In this document: positions 43,186 to 51,286 of the stretch, one piece after another
Position numbering within the stretch: position 1 is the stretch's first letter
Layout: each line of letters opens with the position of its first letter
Origin: Peristeroidobacter agariperforans
GTDB taxonomy: Bacteria > Pseudomonadota > Gammaproteobacteria > Steroidobacterales > Steroidobacteraceae
DNA length: 64,000 nt
Reading direction: 5' to 3'
Assembly (NCBI RefSeq): GCF_004138335.1
Contig: NZ_RYFW01000001.1
Coordinates: 2,997,244-3,061,243, forward strand
Notes under the pieces: model-generated
The model's database searches: none
What the model was told of the DNA's origin: nothing
The model's input: the letters and a program-made list of their open reading frames with translations, nothing else
Position numbers and translations under genes: made by a program

Positions 43186-44625
43186 ATGATTGGACGGAAT
43201 GCGTCGGTTCGCACGCTACTGGCGTGCTGTTGCCTGGTACTCGCGAGTTGCGCCACGCCGCCGCCGCAGCGGCAGGCGCAGGTTCAGCGGCCCAAGAACA
43301 TCCTTTTCATCCTGGTCGACGACCTGGGCTATGCCGATTTTTCCGTCACCGGCAACCGCAAAGCCCAGACCCCGAACATCGACAGCCTCGCGCAGCAAGG
43401 CTTGCTCATGCAGCAGTTCACAGTCGCGTCGCCGATCTGTTCGGCCTCGCGCGCCGGCTTGATGACTGGCAGGTTCTCCGCCGAGACCAGCATCGTCAGC
43501 TTCATCAGCAGCCGCAAGCACAACGAGCAAATGGGCCAGGCGAACTGGCTCGATCCGAAGCTGCCGACGCTGCCTCGCGCCCTCCATGATGCGGGCTATG
43601 CGACAGCTCACATCGGCAAGTGGCATCTGGGCGGTGGACGCGACATCGGCGAAGCGCCCCCGATCACCGAGTACGGCTTCGATGAAAGCTACACGCAGTT
43701 CGAGGGCCTCGGTCCGCGCGTGTTGATGAAAGAAGATACCGCCAAGCTCGCATCGCAGAGCGCCGCGCTCGGGCACGGCCCCATCGAGTGGGCGCCGAAG
43801 TCCACGCTCACGCAGCGCTATGTCTCCAAGGCGCTCGACTTCATCGAGCGCAGCGCCGAGCGTCCCTGGTTCGTGCAGCTCTGGCTCGATGACGTGCACG
43901 ATCCGTGGCATCCCGACGACGTGCAGTTGCAGGCGGTGCCTGGCAAGGGCGACGACGCGGACGAGGAACGTTTCTTTGCCGTGCTCGTAGCGATGGACGC
44001 GCAGATCGGTCGGCTCATCGACGAGCTGCGTGCGAGCGGCAAGCTGGACGATACGCTCATCGTGCTGACGGGCGACAACGGTCCGAGCGGGGCCGGGCAG
44101 TACTACAAGGACGGCGCAACGCCGCCGGGCGATGCGATCCATTTCCGCGGCCGCAAAGGCAGCCTGTACGAAGGCGGCGTGCGGGAGCCGTTGATCGTTC
44201 ATTGGCCGAAGGGCATCGCGCCCGGCAAGCAGGATTCGACGACCATCGCCAACGGCGTCGATTTGTTTCCAACGCTCGCACAACTCGGCGGCGCGAAGTT
44301 GCCGGCTGGGCTCGATGGCGTCAGTCTCGCAACTGCGTGGACCGGCTCGCCGATCGAGTCACGACCGGATCTCTACTACGCCTACGGTGGCTTCGGTGTG
44401 CCCGGCAAGTCGCCACGGCCACATCTCGACCGCGACGTGAGTCCCCCGTTTGCAATTCGCTCGGGAGACTGGAAGTTGCTGGCGCGTGGGGATGGAACGG
44501 GTGCCGAGCTCTATAACCTCGCGACCGATCCGTCGGAGTCGCGCAACGTCGCGAAAGATAACCCGGAGATCGCCCAGTCGCTCACCGAGAAGGTCGTGCG
44601 CTGGCGCAAGACATTGCCGCAATGA
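43186..44625 (+). CDS. Sulfatase, formylglycine-dependent lipoprotein
   Basis: A 479-residue arylsulfatase-superfamily enzyme. The lipobox LASC places the lipidated Cys at 22. The activation motif C85-SASR (Cys-x-Ala-x-Arg type) is converted to formylglycine by a maturase not encoded here. LVDDLGYAD near 43-51 gives metal ligands, and GDNGPSG later provides the Asp/Asn pair. Such enzymes remove sulfate esters from polysaccharides. A perfect palindrome terminates it at 44633-44662, shared with the convergent sulfatase. Confidence 0.9.
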   Translation: MIGRNASVRTLLACCCLVLASCATPPPQRQAQVQRPKNILFILVDDLGYADFSVTGNRKAQTPNIDSLAQQGLLMQQFTVASPICSASRAGLMTGRFSAETSIVSFISSRKHNEQMGQANWLDPKLPTLPRALHDAGYATAHIGKWHLGGGRDIGEAPPITEYGFDESYTQFEGLGPRVLMKEDTAKLASQSAALGHGPIEWAPKSTLTQRYVSKALDFIERSAERPWFVQLWLDDVHDPWHPDDVQLQAVPGKGDDADEERFFAVLVAMDAQIGRLIDELRASGKLDDTLIVLTGDNGPSGAGQYYKDGATPPGDAIHFRGRKGSLYEGGVREPLIVHWPKGIAPGKQDSTTIANGVDLFPTLAQLGGAKLPAGLDGVSLATAWTGSPIESRPDLYYAYGGFGVPGKSPRPHLDRDVSPPFAIRSGDWKLLARGDGTGAELYNLATDPSESRNVAKDNPEIAQSLTEKVVRWRKTLPQ

Positions 44626-44632
44626 AGGCGCG

Positions 44633-44662
44633 GGCGCGGAGTGGAACGTTCCACTCCGCGCC
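44633..44662. terminator. 30-bp perfect palindrome, bidirectional terminator
   Basis: GGCGCGGAGTGGAAC followed directly by its reverse complement GTTCCACTCCGCGCC. It lies 7 bp after the stop of the rightward sulfatase and 12 bp before the stop of the leftward one. The + side is followed by GGCTTCGATTTTC with a short U-run. Confidence 0.75.
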
Positions 44663-44674
44663 GGCTTCGATTTT

Positions 44675-46090
44675 CTATTCCCGATACTTCAGCTCGCCGT
44701 GCCGTGCATCTTCCGGCATCGGCACGAAATCGAGACGTTCTCCCTGCTGTAACCGCCAGGTATCGAGCTTGCCGCGCAGCTCCACGAGCGTGTGTGCGTA
44801 GTTGGCATCCTGTGCAAGATTGGTGAGCTCGAAAGGATCGTTGGAGAGATCGTATAGCTCCTCCGGCGGATGCTGGCGAAAGCGCTGAACCATGCGTGCC
44901 GCGGCCGGATCGGTCTTGGCGAGCTCTACCCAGCTGTCCCAGTAGTCACGGCCGTCCTTGCCGTTAGCATTGCTGATGTGATTGCCGTAGGGGATTTCGG
45001 GAGCCAGGTTGACGATGTACTTGTAACGATCGGTGCGGATCGCTCGCATCGGCGCACGATTCATCTTGCCGTCGCCCGTGTGAGCCGCGAATGCAGCGTC
45101 GAGATGACGAGTGGCGCGGCCCTGCAGTACATCCACGAAACTGCGGCCATCGATGTTGGTCGGAGCCGAGCCGCCGGCCAGTTCGATCACTGTTGGCAGC
45201 ACATCGACGAGCGACACGATGGCGTCGTTCGTCGCGTTCCGTGCCGTCTTGCCGGGCCACACAGCGATCAGCGGCACGCGCATGCCGGCTTCATACAGCG
45301 ACCACTTGCCGAACGGGAACTGCGGTCCCTGGTCGGAAGTGAACATGAAGACTGTGTTCTTCGCATAACCGTAGCGATCGAGCGCAGCGCGCACCTGCCC
45401 GACTTCCTTGTCCGCCTGCGAAACATCGGTGTAATAGCGGGCCATCGCCTCGCGTGTCTTCGGTGTGTCGACCAGATACGGCGGCAGCGTGAAGCTCGCG
45501 GGATCGTAGCCCTGGTTCTCGAGCCAATACACGTGGGGCGAGTGGGCCGCGACGATCAGCGCCAGCGGCTGCTTCTTGTCGTGCGTCTTCAACAGGTTTT
45601 CGATCGCCGGCACGCCGAGATCGGTGTAGAGCACCTCCGGCTTGCCCGGCGGGCTGACGTTGGAATTCGGCAAGTATTCGAAAGGGTACTGCTCGCGCGG
45701 ACCGATGTGAGTCTTGCCGGCGATCACCGTCCGGTAGCCGAGCTCGGACAGGTACTGCGGCCAGGTGCGAACGTTCGGCTCGATGATGCTGTGATTGGCA
45801 TGTGCGCCGTTACGCATCGGGTACAGGCCGGTGAACAGCGCCGAGCGCGAGGGCGCGCAGGTCGGCGACGCCGCGAATGCTCGGTTGAACCGGGTGCCCT
45901 CGGTAGCGAGCTTGTCGATGTTGGGCGTGCGAACGTCGCGGTTCCCATAGGCGCCCATGTCGCTCCAGCCCAGGTCGTCGGCGATGAACAGCACCACGTT
46001 CGGGCGCTCGGCGGCGCCGGCAAAGCCGCAGAAAAACAGCGCGGCGATAGCAAGTGCTCGCCGCGCAAGCAAAGAAACATTTTCCATCAT
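44675..46090 (-). CDS. Sulfatase, formylglycine-dependent, exported
   Basis: A 471-residue sulfatase with a signal peptide (1-27, ending in AGAA). The activation motif is C78-APSR, the classical Cys-x-Pro-Ser-Arg, and metal-ligand regions are IADDLGWSD at 36-44 and FTSDQGPQF. It is only distantly related to the sulfatase at 43186. It is encoded downstream of the TBDR on the same strand, but a terminator at 46112-46140 separates the two. The product should desulfate an oligosaccharide in the periplasm. ATG 46090 or 46087 are both possible. Confidence 0.9.
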   Translation of the reverse strand: MMENVSLLARRALAIAALFFCGFAGAAERPNVVLFIADDLGWSDMGAYGNRDVRTPNIDKLATEGTRFNRAFAASPTCAPSRSALFTGLYPMRNGAHANHSIIEPNVRTWPQYLSELGYRTVIAGKTHIGPREQYPFEYLPNSNVSPPGKPEVLYTDLGVPAIENLLKTHDKKQPLALIVAAHSPHVYWLENQGYDPASFTLPPYLVDTPKTREAMARYYTDVSQADKEVGQVRAALDRYGYAKNTVFMFTSDQGPQFPFGKWSLYEAGMRVPLIAVWPGKTARNATNDAIVSLVDVLPTVIELAGGSAPTNIDGRSFVDVLQGRATRHLDAAFAAHTGDGKMNRAPMRAIRTDRYKYIVNLAPEIPYGNHISNANGKDGRDYWDSWVELAKTDPAAARMVQRFRQHPPEELYDLSNDPFELTNLAQDANYAHTLVELRGKLDTWRLQQGERLDFVPMPEDARHGELKYRE

Positions 46091-46111
46091 GGATGCATCT
46101 CACAAACAAAG

Positions 46112-46140
46112 AGCCCTCCTTGCGTGAGCGGAGGAGGGCT
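46112..46140 (-). terminator. Rho-independent terminator after TBDR
   Basis: AGCCCTCCT at 46112-46120 pairs with AGGAGGGCT at 46132-46140 (11-nt loop), 29 bp after the TBDR stop. On the minus strand it is followed by CTTTGTTTG, a T-rich tail. Readthrough could still supply the sulfatase gene. Confidence 0.65.
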
Positions 46141-46169
46141 GAGTGACTATCCGAACGAGCGCTGCTACC

Positions 46170-48896
46170 TCAGAAGCGCACCCTCATGCCGAGGGTGTAG
46201 GTCGAATCGTCGTAGCGGTAGTCGCGGTTGAAGAACGACTCGCCCATGTAGCTGCGATACTTCGAGCCCAGGATGTTGGTGCCACCGAGATCGACGCGGA
46301 CGCTCTCGGTGATGTCGTAGCCGACGCTCATATCGAGACGGCCTGCTGCGCGGACATAGCCGAGCCATACCGGGTTATACGTGCGATCGTTGACACGATC
46401 CGCTTCGATGGGACGGAGTCCGTTGCCACCCGTGATGTCCTCGTCGTAGTACTTCGAGCGATATGTGTACACCATGCGTGCCGACAGTCCGGAGCGCTCG
46501 TACAACAGGCCGGCGTTGAAGTTGTGCTCCGAAACACCCTGCAGCGGGAAGCCCTTGAGCGGGTCGTCGCCGGTCACTTCCGTGTCGGCCCACGTGTAGT
46601 TGCCGAATACGCCGAAGCCAGCCCAGGCGCCGGGCAGGAAGTCGAAGAACATCTGGCCACTGAGCTCGAGGCCCTGCAATTCCGCTGCCGACACGTTGCG
46701 CGGGCGGGAGATGTTGTAGGTGATGTTGTCGATCACCTCCGCGGTGACGGCGTTGATGACGCGGTCCTTGATGTCGCGGTAATACACGCCGCCCGCCACG
46801 AAGCCCGACTTGAAGTAGTACTCGAGCGTGGCGTCGAAGCTGTCGGAGATCTGCGGCTTCAGCTCGGGATTGCCCGCGTTGCCCGAATTGATGACGTTCG
46901 GGTTGGTCGCGACGATGTAGTCGATGCCGGGATTGAGACTGTCGAAGTTCGGGCGCCGCATGGTCTTCGCATAGTTGAAGCGGGCCTGCCAGTCCTCATT
47001 GATCACCCAGCGTGCGCTGAAGTTCGGCAATACTTCGGTATCGGTCGTGTCCGCTGACAGCGGCGTCACTCCGGTCGTTGACGGGCGAGCGCCGGTGATC
47101 GTGCGTTCGGTGCGCGTAGGGCGCGCGCCGAACACGCCATCGATGATCGAGTCGCCGACGTTGAACTCGTAGTTCGCCTGCACATACGCAGCGTAGGTTT
47201 TCTCGGTCGCTTCGAAATGACGCTCCGGCGAGTAGGCCGGGTCGCCGGGGCCGAAGCCGAAGATCTGCCGGAGGCGGTCGCGTCCCGCGTCGGTGCGCAG
47301 GTAGTCCGGGTTCGGCAACAACATCGATTGGCCGCCATTGATTCGAGGAATGCCGGGCATGGAGGCATAAAACTCATCGCCCAGTCCGGTCGAGCTGACC
47401 AGCGTGCCGAGATCTCCGCCGGGAGCGCCACGGTTGACCCGTGCCTGATCGTACTCGGCGCCGCGATCCGCGTAGCGCACGCCGGCCTGCAGCTTGGTGA
47501 TGAAGGAATCGAGACGATAGCCGCCGTCGAGCTGTACCGCGAGCAGGTCGCCGTTGGACTTGTTGAAGTTCTGGTTGAGGCCATTGCGGAAGTACATGCC
47601 GTCGGCCGAGCCCAGCGGATTGCCGGGAGCATCGTACAGGCCGCCCTCGTTGAAGTTCGAATTCACGTTGGTCACGGGAATTCGTTTGCCGATGTCGACG
47701 ATGAAGACCTCTTCCTCGAACTTCGCATCCTGGAACGATACCTCGCCTTTCAGGTCGAGGCGCTCGCCTTCCCAACGAGCGCCCAGTGCGCCGAGATAAT
47801 TGTTGGTTTCCTGATCGCGCGACTGCGCGCTGGAGAATGCGGTGGCATTGGTGAACGTCGCATTGTTGACGTTGCACAGGGTCTGCACCGTAAAGTTGCC
47901 GGCCTGCAGCTGGACCGCATTGGGGTTGAGGCCGTCCGGCCCGACGCGCGCGAGGAAGCAGTCACTCGGATCGCCGAGGGCCTGCAGGCCCGTGGCGGGG
48001 CTATTGAAGAACTGCGTTTCCACGAACGCCGACTGATTCTCGGAGCGGTAGCCGGTGAAGACCGCGTCCGCGTAGAACTGCAGCTCGTCGGTCGCTTGCA
48101 GCTGGAACGCGGCGTTGGCTTGCGGACGCTCGAATGTGCCGTAGTGGTTCACGCCGCCGGCCACGTTCTGAACCATGAAGCCCGGCTGATTGAAGCGGAA
48201 GCCGGTGGAACGGCGAATCGGCGCGTAGGTGACGGGGCGGCTGTAGTCGGTTTCGCTCCATGACACGTTGAGCAACGCGCCGAGCTCGCCGATGCCTGTG
48301 TTCCAGCGATCCGTCAACAGCACGCTCAGCTGTGGATTCACTTCTTCGACGTTGGTCGAGTAGTTGGCGCGAGCGCCGAGCACCGCGGTGGGCTCATCGA
48401 AATTGAACGGCTTGTGAAGCCGCAGATCGGTGACGCCGGCGATGCCGCCTTCGATCAGATCCGCAGTGGTGGACTTGATCACATCGACACGCGCGAGCGC
48501 GTCGGCCGGCAGGTCCTGGAACTGGAAGTTGCGGCTGTTCGCCGAGAACAGCTCGCGGCCGTCGAGCGTCGTCTGGATGTCGCTCAAGCCGCGAATCAGC
48601 ACGCCGACGATTTCGTTGTTGTTGCCGATCGACACTTGTACGCCAGGCACGCGCTGAAGCGCGGCGGCAGTGGTCGGATCGGGAAATTTACCGATGTCCT
48701 CGGCGACGATCGAATCGACGACCTGCACGGATTCGCGCTTGATTTCGGCGGCGGCTTCGAGGCTGCCGCGGATGCCGGTGACGACAACTTCTTCCAATTC
48801 GCCGGTCTGCGCGGGCGGAGTCGACTGCGCGTGTGCGAAGTGTGCGCCCAGCAAGCCGACGGCCGATGCCGTGTAAAAAAAGACATTCCGTTTCAC
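46170..48896 (-). CDS. TonB-dependent outer-membrane receptor, carbohydrate type
   Basis: A 908-residue receptor. The signal peptide ends in AHAQS, followed by EEVVVTGIRGSLEAAAEIKRES, a plug domain and a barrel ending in GMRVRF. The plug carries ALQRVPGVQVSIG and VLIRGL. It belongs to the same carbohydrate branch as the receptor at 5629-8274 and is placed among sulfatases and GH43 genes. The start is GTG 48896 with AGGGGG before it; a longer frame to 49019 would run into the divergent GH43 gene. It probably imports a sulfated oligosaccharide. Confidence 0.92.
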   Translation of the reverse strand: MKRNVFFYTASAVGLLGAHFAHAQSTPPAQTGELEEVVVTGIRGSLEAAAEIKRESVQVVDSIVAEDIGKFPDPTTAAALQRVPGVQVSIGNNNEIVGVLIRGLSDIQTTLDGRELFSANSRNFQFQDLPADALARVDVIKSTTADLIEGGIAGVTDLRLHKPFNFDEPTAVLGARANYSTNVEEVNPQLSVLLTDRWNTGIGELGALLNVSWSETDYSRPVTYAPIRRSTGFRFNQPGFMVQNVAGGVNHYGTFERPQANAAFQLQATDELQFYADAVFTGYRSENQSAFVETQFFNSPATGLQALGDPSDCFLARVGPDGLNPNAVQLQAGNFTVQTLCNVNNATFTNATAFSSAQSRDQETNNYLGALGARWEGERLDLKGEVSFQDAKFEEEVFIVDIGKRIPVTNVNSNFNEGGLYDAPGNPLGSADGMYFRNGLNQNFNKSNGDLLAVQLDGGYRLDSFITKLQAGVRYADRGAEYDQARVNRGAPGGDLGTLVSSTGLGDEFYASMPGIPRINGGQSMLLPNPDYLRTDAGRDRLRQIFGFGPGDPAYSPERHFEATEKTYAAYVQANYEFNVGDSIIDGVFGARPTRTERTITGARPSTTGVTPLSADTTDTEVLPNFSARWVINEDWQARFNYAKTMRRPNFDSLNPGIDYIVATNPNVINSGNAGNPELKPQISDSFDATLEYYFKSGFVAGGVYYRDIKDRVINAVTAEVIDNITYNISRPRNVSAAELQGLELSGQMFFDFLPGAWAGFGVFGNYTWADTEVTGDDPLKGFPLQGVSEHNFNAGLLYERSGLSARMVYTYRSKYYDEDITGGNGLRPIEADRVNDRTYNPVWLGYVRAAGRLDMSVGYDITESVRVDLGGTNILGSKYRSYMGESFFNRDYRYDDSTYTLGMRVRF

Positions 48897-48996
48897 AGTG
48901 CCCCCTGATATCGGTCTGGTGCAGCGTCGTGGCTGCGGGTTGAATATACTGATTAGTATGATAAAAGAGAATCCTTTGAGAAGATTTATCATACCA
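48897..48996. promoter_or_regulatory. Divergent TBDR/GH43 control region with nested dyads
   Basis: Two AT-rich dyads overlap here: ATACT-GATT-AGTAT at 48946-48959, and GTATGATAAA at 48956-48965 with TTTATCATAC at 48985-48994, perfect 10-bp arms around 19 bp. TATACT at 48945-48950 could serve as a -10 box for the GH43 gene. The second dyad ends two bases before the preferred GH43 start, so it may be an operator or a leader hairpin. Confidence 0.55.
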
Positions 48997-50010
48997 ATGA
49001 TACGTCGGCTACTTACCACGCTGATTTTGCTAGGAATTTACTCATCGCCGCCCGCCCTGGCGGACAGCAGTCCGGTGCTGCGCCGGAACTTCCCCGATCC
49101 GTTTCTGCTGGAAGCTGAGGGTCGCGTCTATGCGTATGCGACAAACTCCGACGGCGTCCGGGTCCAGGTGTCCTCATCCGACGATCTCGAGCATTGGTCG
49201 GCGCCGACGGAAGGGCTCGCGCGCCTGCCGGCATGGGTAAATCCGATCAAGCCCGATGTGTGGGCGCCCGAAATGCTGCGGGTGGACTCGCACTACGTTT
49301 TGTACTTCAGCGCACGTTCCAAATCGGTCACACGGCCAGATGGGATCGGACGTCTGTGCATCGGTACTGCCGTCAGTGCGCGGCCCGATCGTGATTTCGT
49401 TCCGCGCGATACGCCGTTGATCTGCGATGAATTCGCGGAAGGCGTGATCGACGTGAGTCCATTTCGCGATGGCAACCGTCTCTATCTCTATTACAAAAAC
49501 GACGGCAACTGCTGTGACCGGCCGACATGGATCTTCGCGCGTGAGCTGGACTCGACCGGGCTCGCCACGGTCGGCGAAGCGAAACGGCTTGGCGTGAGCA
49601 ACGATCAACCTTGGGAAGGCCACGTGATCGAGGCGCCAACCATGTTCGAGCGAGAGGGCGCGTACTACTTGTTTTATTCAGCAAATGCATACGACAAGCC
49701 GGACTATGCGGTCGGCTACGCGCGCTGCGACGGGCCGTTAGGACCTTGCAAGGATGCAAGCACGCAGCCTTTGTTGAAGACGCCCGCGCAGCCTGTCGGC
49801 TGGTTCGGTCCGGGTCATCAGTCGCTCCTCCAACTTCGCGGGCGCACGGTCATTGCTTATCACGCATGGAACGTGTTGCCGGACGGAAAACGGGACCGCT
49901 GCCGCGCGATGCATATCAGCGAAATCCAGTGGACCGCGGCGGGTGAGCCCTCCATCGAACTGGATGCCGAGCGCGCTGGGGAGTGGCGCTGTCCTACGCG
50001 CCGACCGTAG
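48997..50010 (+). CDS. Secreted glycoside hydrolase family 43 protein
   Basis: A 337-residue enzyme with a signal peptide (1-22, ending in ALAD). GH43 catalytic positions are D34 in NFPDPFLL, D152 in IDVSPF and E212 in IEAPTMF; a CC pair at 172-173 is unusual. The fold and length fit single-domain arabinosidase/xylosidase members. It has only weak similarity to the lipoprotein GH43 at 42052. ATG 48997 is preferred; in-frame ATG 48958 would add 13 residues and include the dyad. It is the rightmost gene of the sulfated-glycan locus. Confidence 0.83.
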   Translation: MIRRLLTTLILLGIYSSPPALADSSPVLRRNFPDPFLLEAEGRVYAYATNSDGVRVQVSSSDDLEHWSAPTEGLARLPAWVNPIKPDVWAPEMLRVDSHYVLYFSARSKSVTRPDGIGRLCIGTAVSARPDRDFVPRDTPLICDEFAEGVIDVSPFRDGNRLYLYYKNDGNCCDRPTWIFARELDSTGLATVGEAKRLGVSNDQPWEGHVIEAPTMFEREGAYYLFYSANAYDKPDYAVGYARCDGPLGPCKDASTQPLLKTPAQPVGWFGPGHQSLLQLRGRTVIAYHAWNVLPDGKRDRCRAMHISEIQWTAAGEPSIELDAERAGEWRCPTRRP

Positions 50011-50085
50011 GCATCGTCGGCGTGAGGTGTGCGGAACTTGCCGTGAAGCGCGCAGTTGAATACGCATTCAACCGAGAGCAACTGT

Positions 50086-50331
50086 ATGCGTAAGCTCCTT
50101 TGCATTTCCGCGGCATTCCTCGCGCTCGCTGCATGCAGCAAGGGCGGACAGCCGGCCGGCGATGATCCGACGAGAAATAATGAAAGCCCCGGGGAAGGCC
50201 GCCCCATGGACTCGAATCCCTCGGCGAGAGAACCGCTGCCCGAGACGACGCCCGATAAGGAACGTCCGTACGCAACGGACAGCGCGACGGAGCAGACGAC
50301 GACCGCGCCGCCCGATCCCGAGCCGAAGTGA
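50086..50331 (+). CDS. Small lipoprotein, low complexity
   Basis: An 81-residue protein with a lipoprotein signal (LAAC, lipidated Cys at 17). The mature part is short, polar and rich in Pro, Glu, Asp, Thr and Ser, with no predicted fold. It may be disordered at the cell surface or in the periplasm. No family is recognised. It lies 75 bp after the GH43 gene and may be a stand-alone unit. Confidence 0.65.
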   Translation: MRKLLCISAAFLALAACSKGGQPAGDDPTRNNESPGEGRPMDSNPSAREPLPETTPDKERPYATDSATEQTTTAPPDPEPK

Positions 50332-50343
50332 CGAGTGTCTTCG

Positions 50344-51114
50344 TTACGTCAGAGTCAAACCGGAGACGCTGCGACAGTAGTCGAGCAACTGATCCTGAAG
50401 GGACGCATTCTTCGTTATGGGATTCAAGCGGCCGGGCTGCCTGTGATAGAAGTAGCCGCCGCTGACGCGCGCATCCTTATCATCGCTGACCGCAAGCCAG
50501 GCTTGAGTCAGATGGCCCTGATCCAGATCGTCGTTTGCGTCGGGGCCGCCCATGCGAGTCTGCACCCAACCCGGCGACACCGCGTTCGCAAGAACATCTG
50601 GCCAATGCCGCGCCACTGCGAACGTGAGCAGAACATCGTGAAGCTTCGTGTCTGAGTAAGCCTGGCTGCCATCCCAGCCGCGCTTGGACCACTGGATATC
50701 GTCGAGTTTGGCGCTGGCGCCGAGGTGCATGCCAGAGCTGAGATAAACCAAGCGCTGCGGCTTGGGCATGAGAGCGGTGAGCACATAAGGGGCGAGCACG
50801 TTCACTGCCCACAGCTGAGAAAGCCCGTCTACCGTCTCGACACGACGCGGCTCGCGATAGCCGATGCCAACGTTGTGGATCACCGCATCGAACGAGCCGA
50901 ACTGGTTCGCTTGTTCAGCAACGCTGCGCATTGCCTGGAGCGTCGAAACATCGCCGACTACGACGCCGGCTGCGCGAGGCGCTTTGGCGAGTGTTTCTTT
51001 CGCGCGGCTTTGATTGCGTGCGTGGAGTACCACCGAGTGTCCTTGCTCGGCCAGCAACTGGCCGGTCATCAGGCCGAGGCCTTGAGACGAGCCGGTGATG
51101 AAGACTTTAGCCAT
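50344..51114 (-). CDS. SDR family oxidoreductase
   Basis: A 256-residue short-chain dehydrogenase with TGSSQGLG near 7-14, HNVGIGY in place of the usual NNAG, catalytic Ser in LSSGM and Y-x3-K in AYSDTK. Family members resembling it include retinol dehydrogenase/WW-domain oxidoreductase types. ATG 51114 is used; the extension to 51198 lies before the start of the Rossmann fold. The substrate is unknown. It is divergent from the TBDR operon to the right. Confidence 0.85.
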   Translation of the reverse strand: MAKVFITGSSQGLGLMTGQLLAEQGHSVVLHARNQSRAKETLAKAPRAAGVVVGDVSTLQAMRSVAEQANQFGSFDAVIHNVGIGYREPRRVETVDGLSQLWAVNVLAPYVLTALMPKPQRLVYLSSGMHLGASAKLDDIQWSKRGWDGSQAYSDTKLHDVLLTFAVARHWPDVLANAVSPGWVQTRMGGPDANDDLDQGHLTQAWLAVSDDKDARVSGGYFYHRQPGRLNPITKNASLQDQLLDYCRSVSGLTLT

Positions 51115-51208
51115 ACGGCGACATCGTAGCTCAATCAGCAAGAGCGGGGCGCAACAGCGCCCGGCGGCTGCGCACCGCTTCAAGATATTCACACACAAGT
51201 GAGTGAGT

Positions 51209-51237
51209 ATTGACGACAGGCGCGGCCGGTAGCATGA
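51209..51237 (+). promoter_or_regulatory. Possible sigma-70 promoter of the TBDR-esterase operon
   Basis: TTGACG at 51209-51214 and CATGAT at 51232-51237 are spaced by 17 bp, 50 bp before the TBDR start. The -10 match is weak, so this is a suggestion only. Confidence 0.3.
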
Positions 51238-51286
51238 TCCTGGCCATGCGCTGGCACCAAGACCGGCGTTTCTTGCAGGGGGAGCT

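Noticed and set aside
44870-46231. A 453-codon + strand frame opposite the sulfatase
   Set aside because: It mirrors the coding strand of the sulfatase at 44675-46090, with Arg- and Val-rich composition and no motif.
47217-48263. A 348-codon + strand frame opposite the TBDR
   Set aside because: It is antisense to a receptor with full signal, plug and barrel features.
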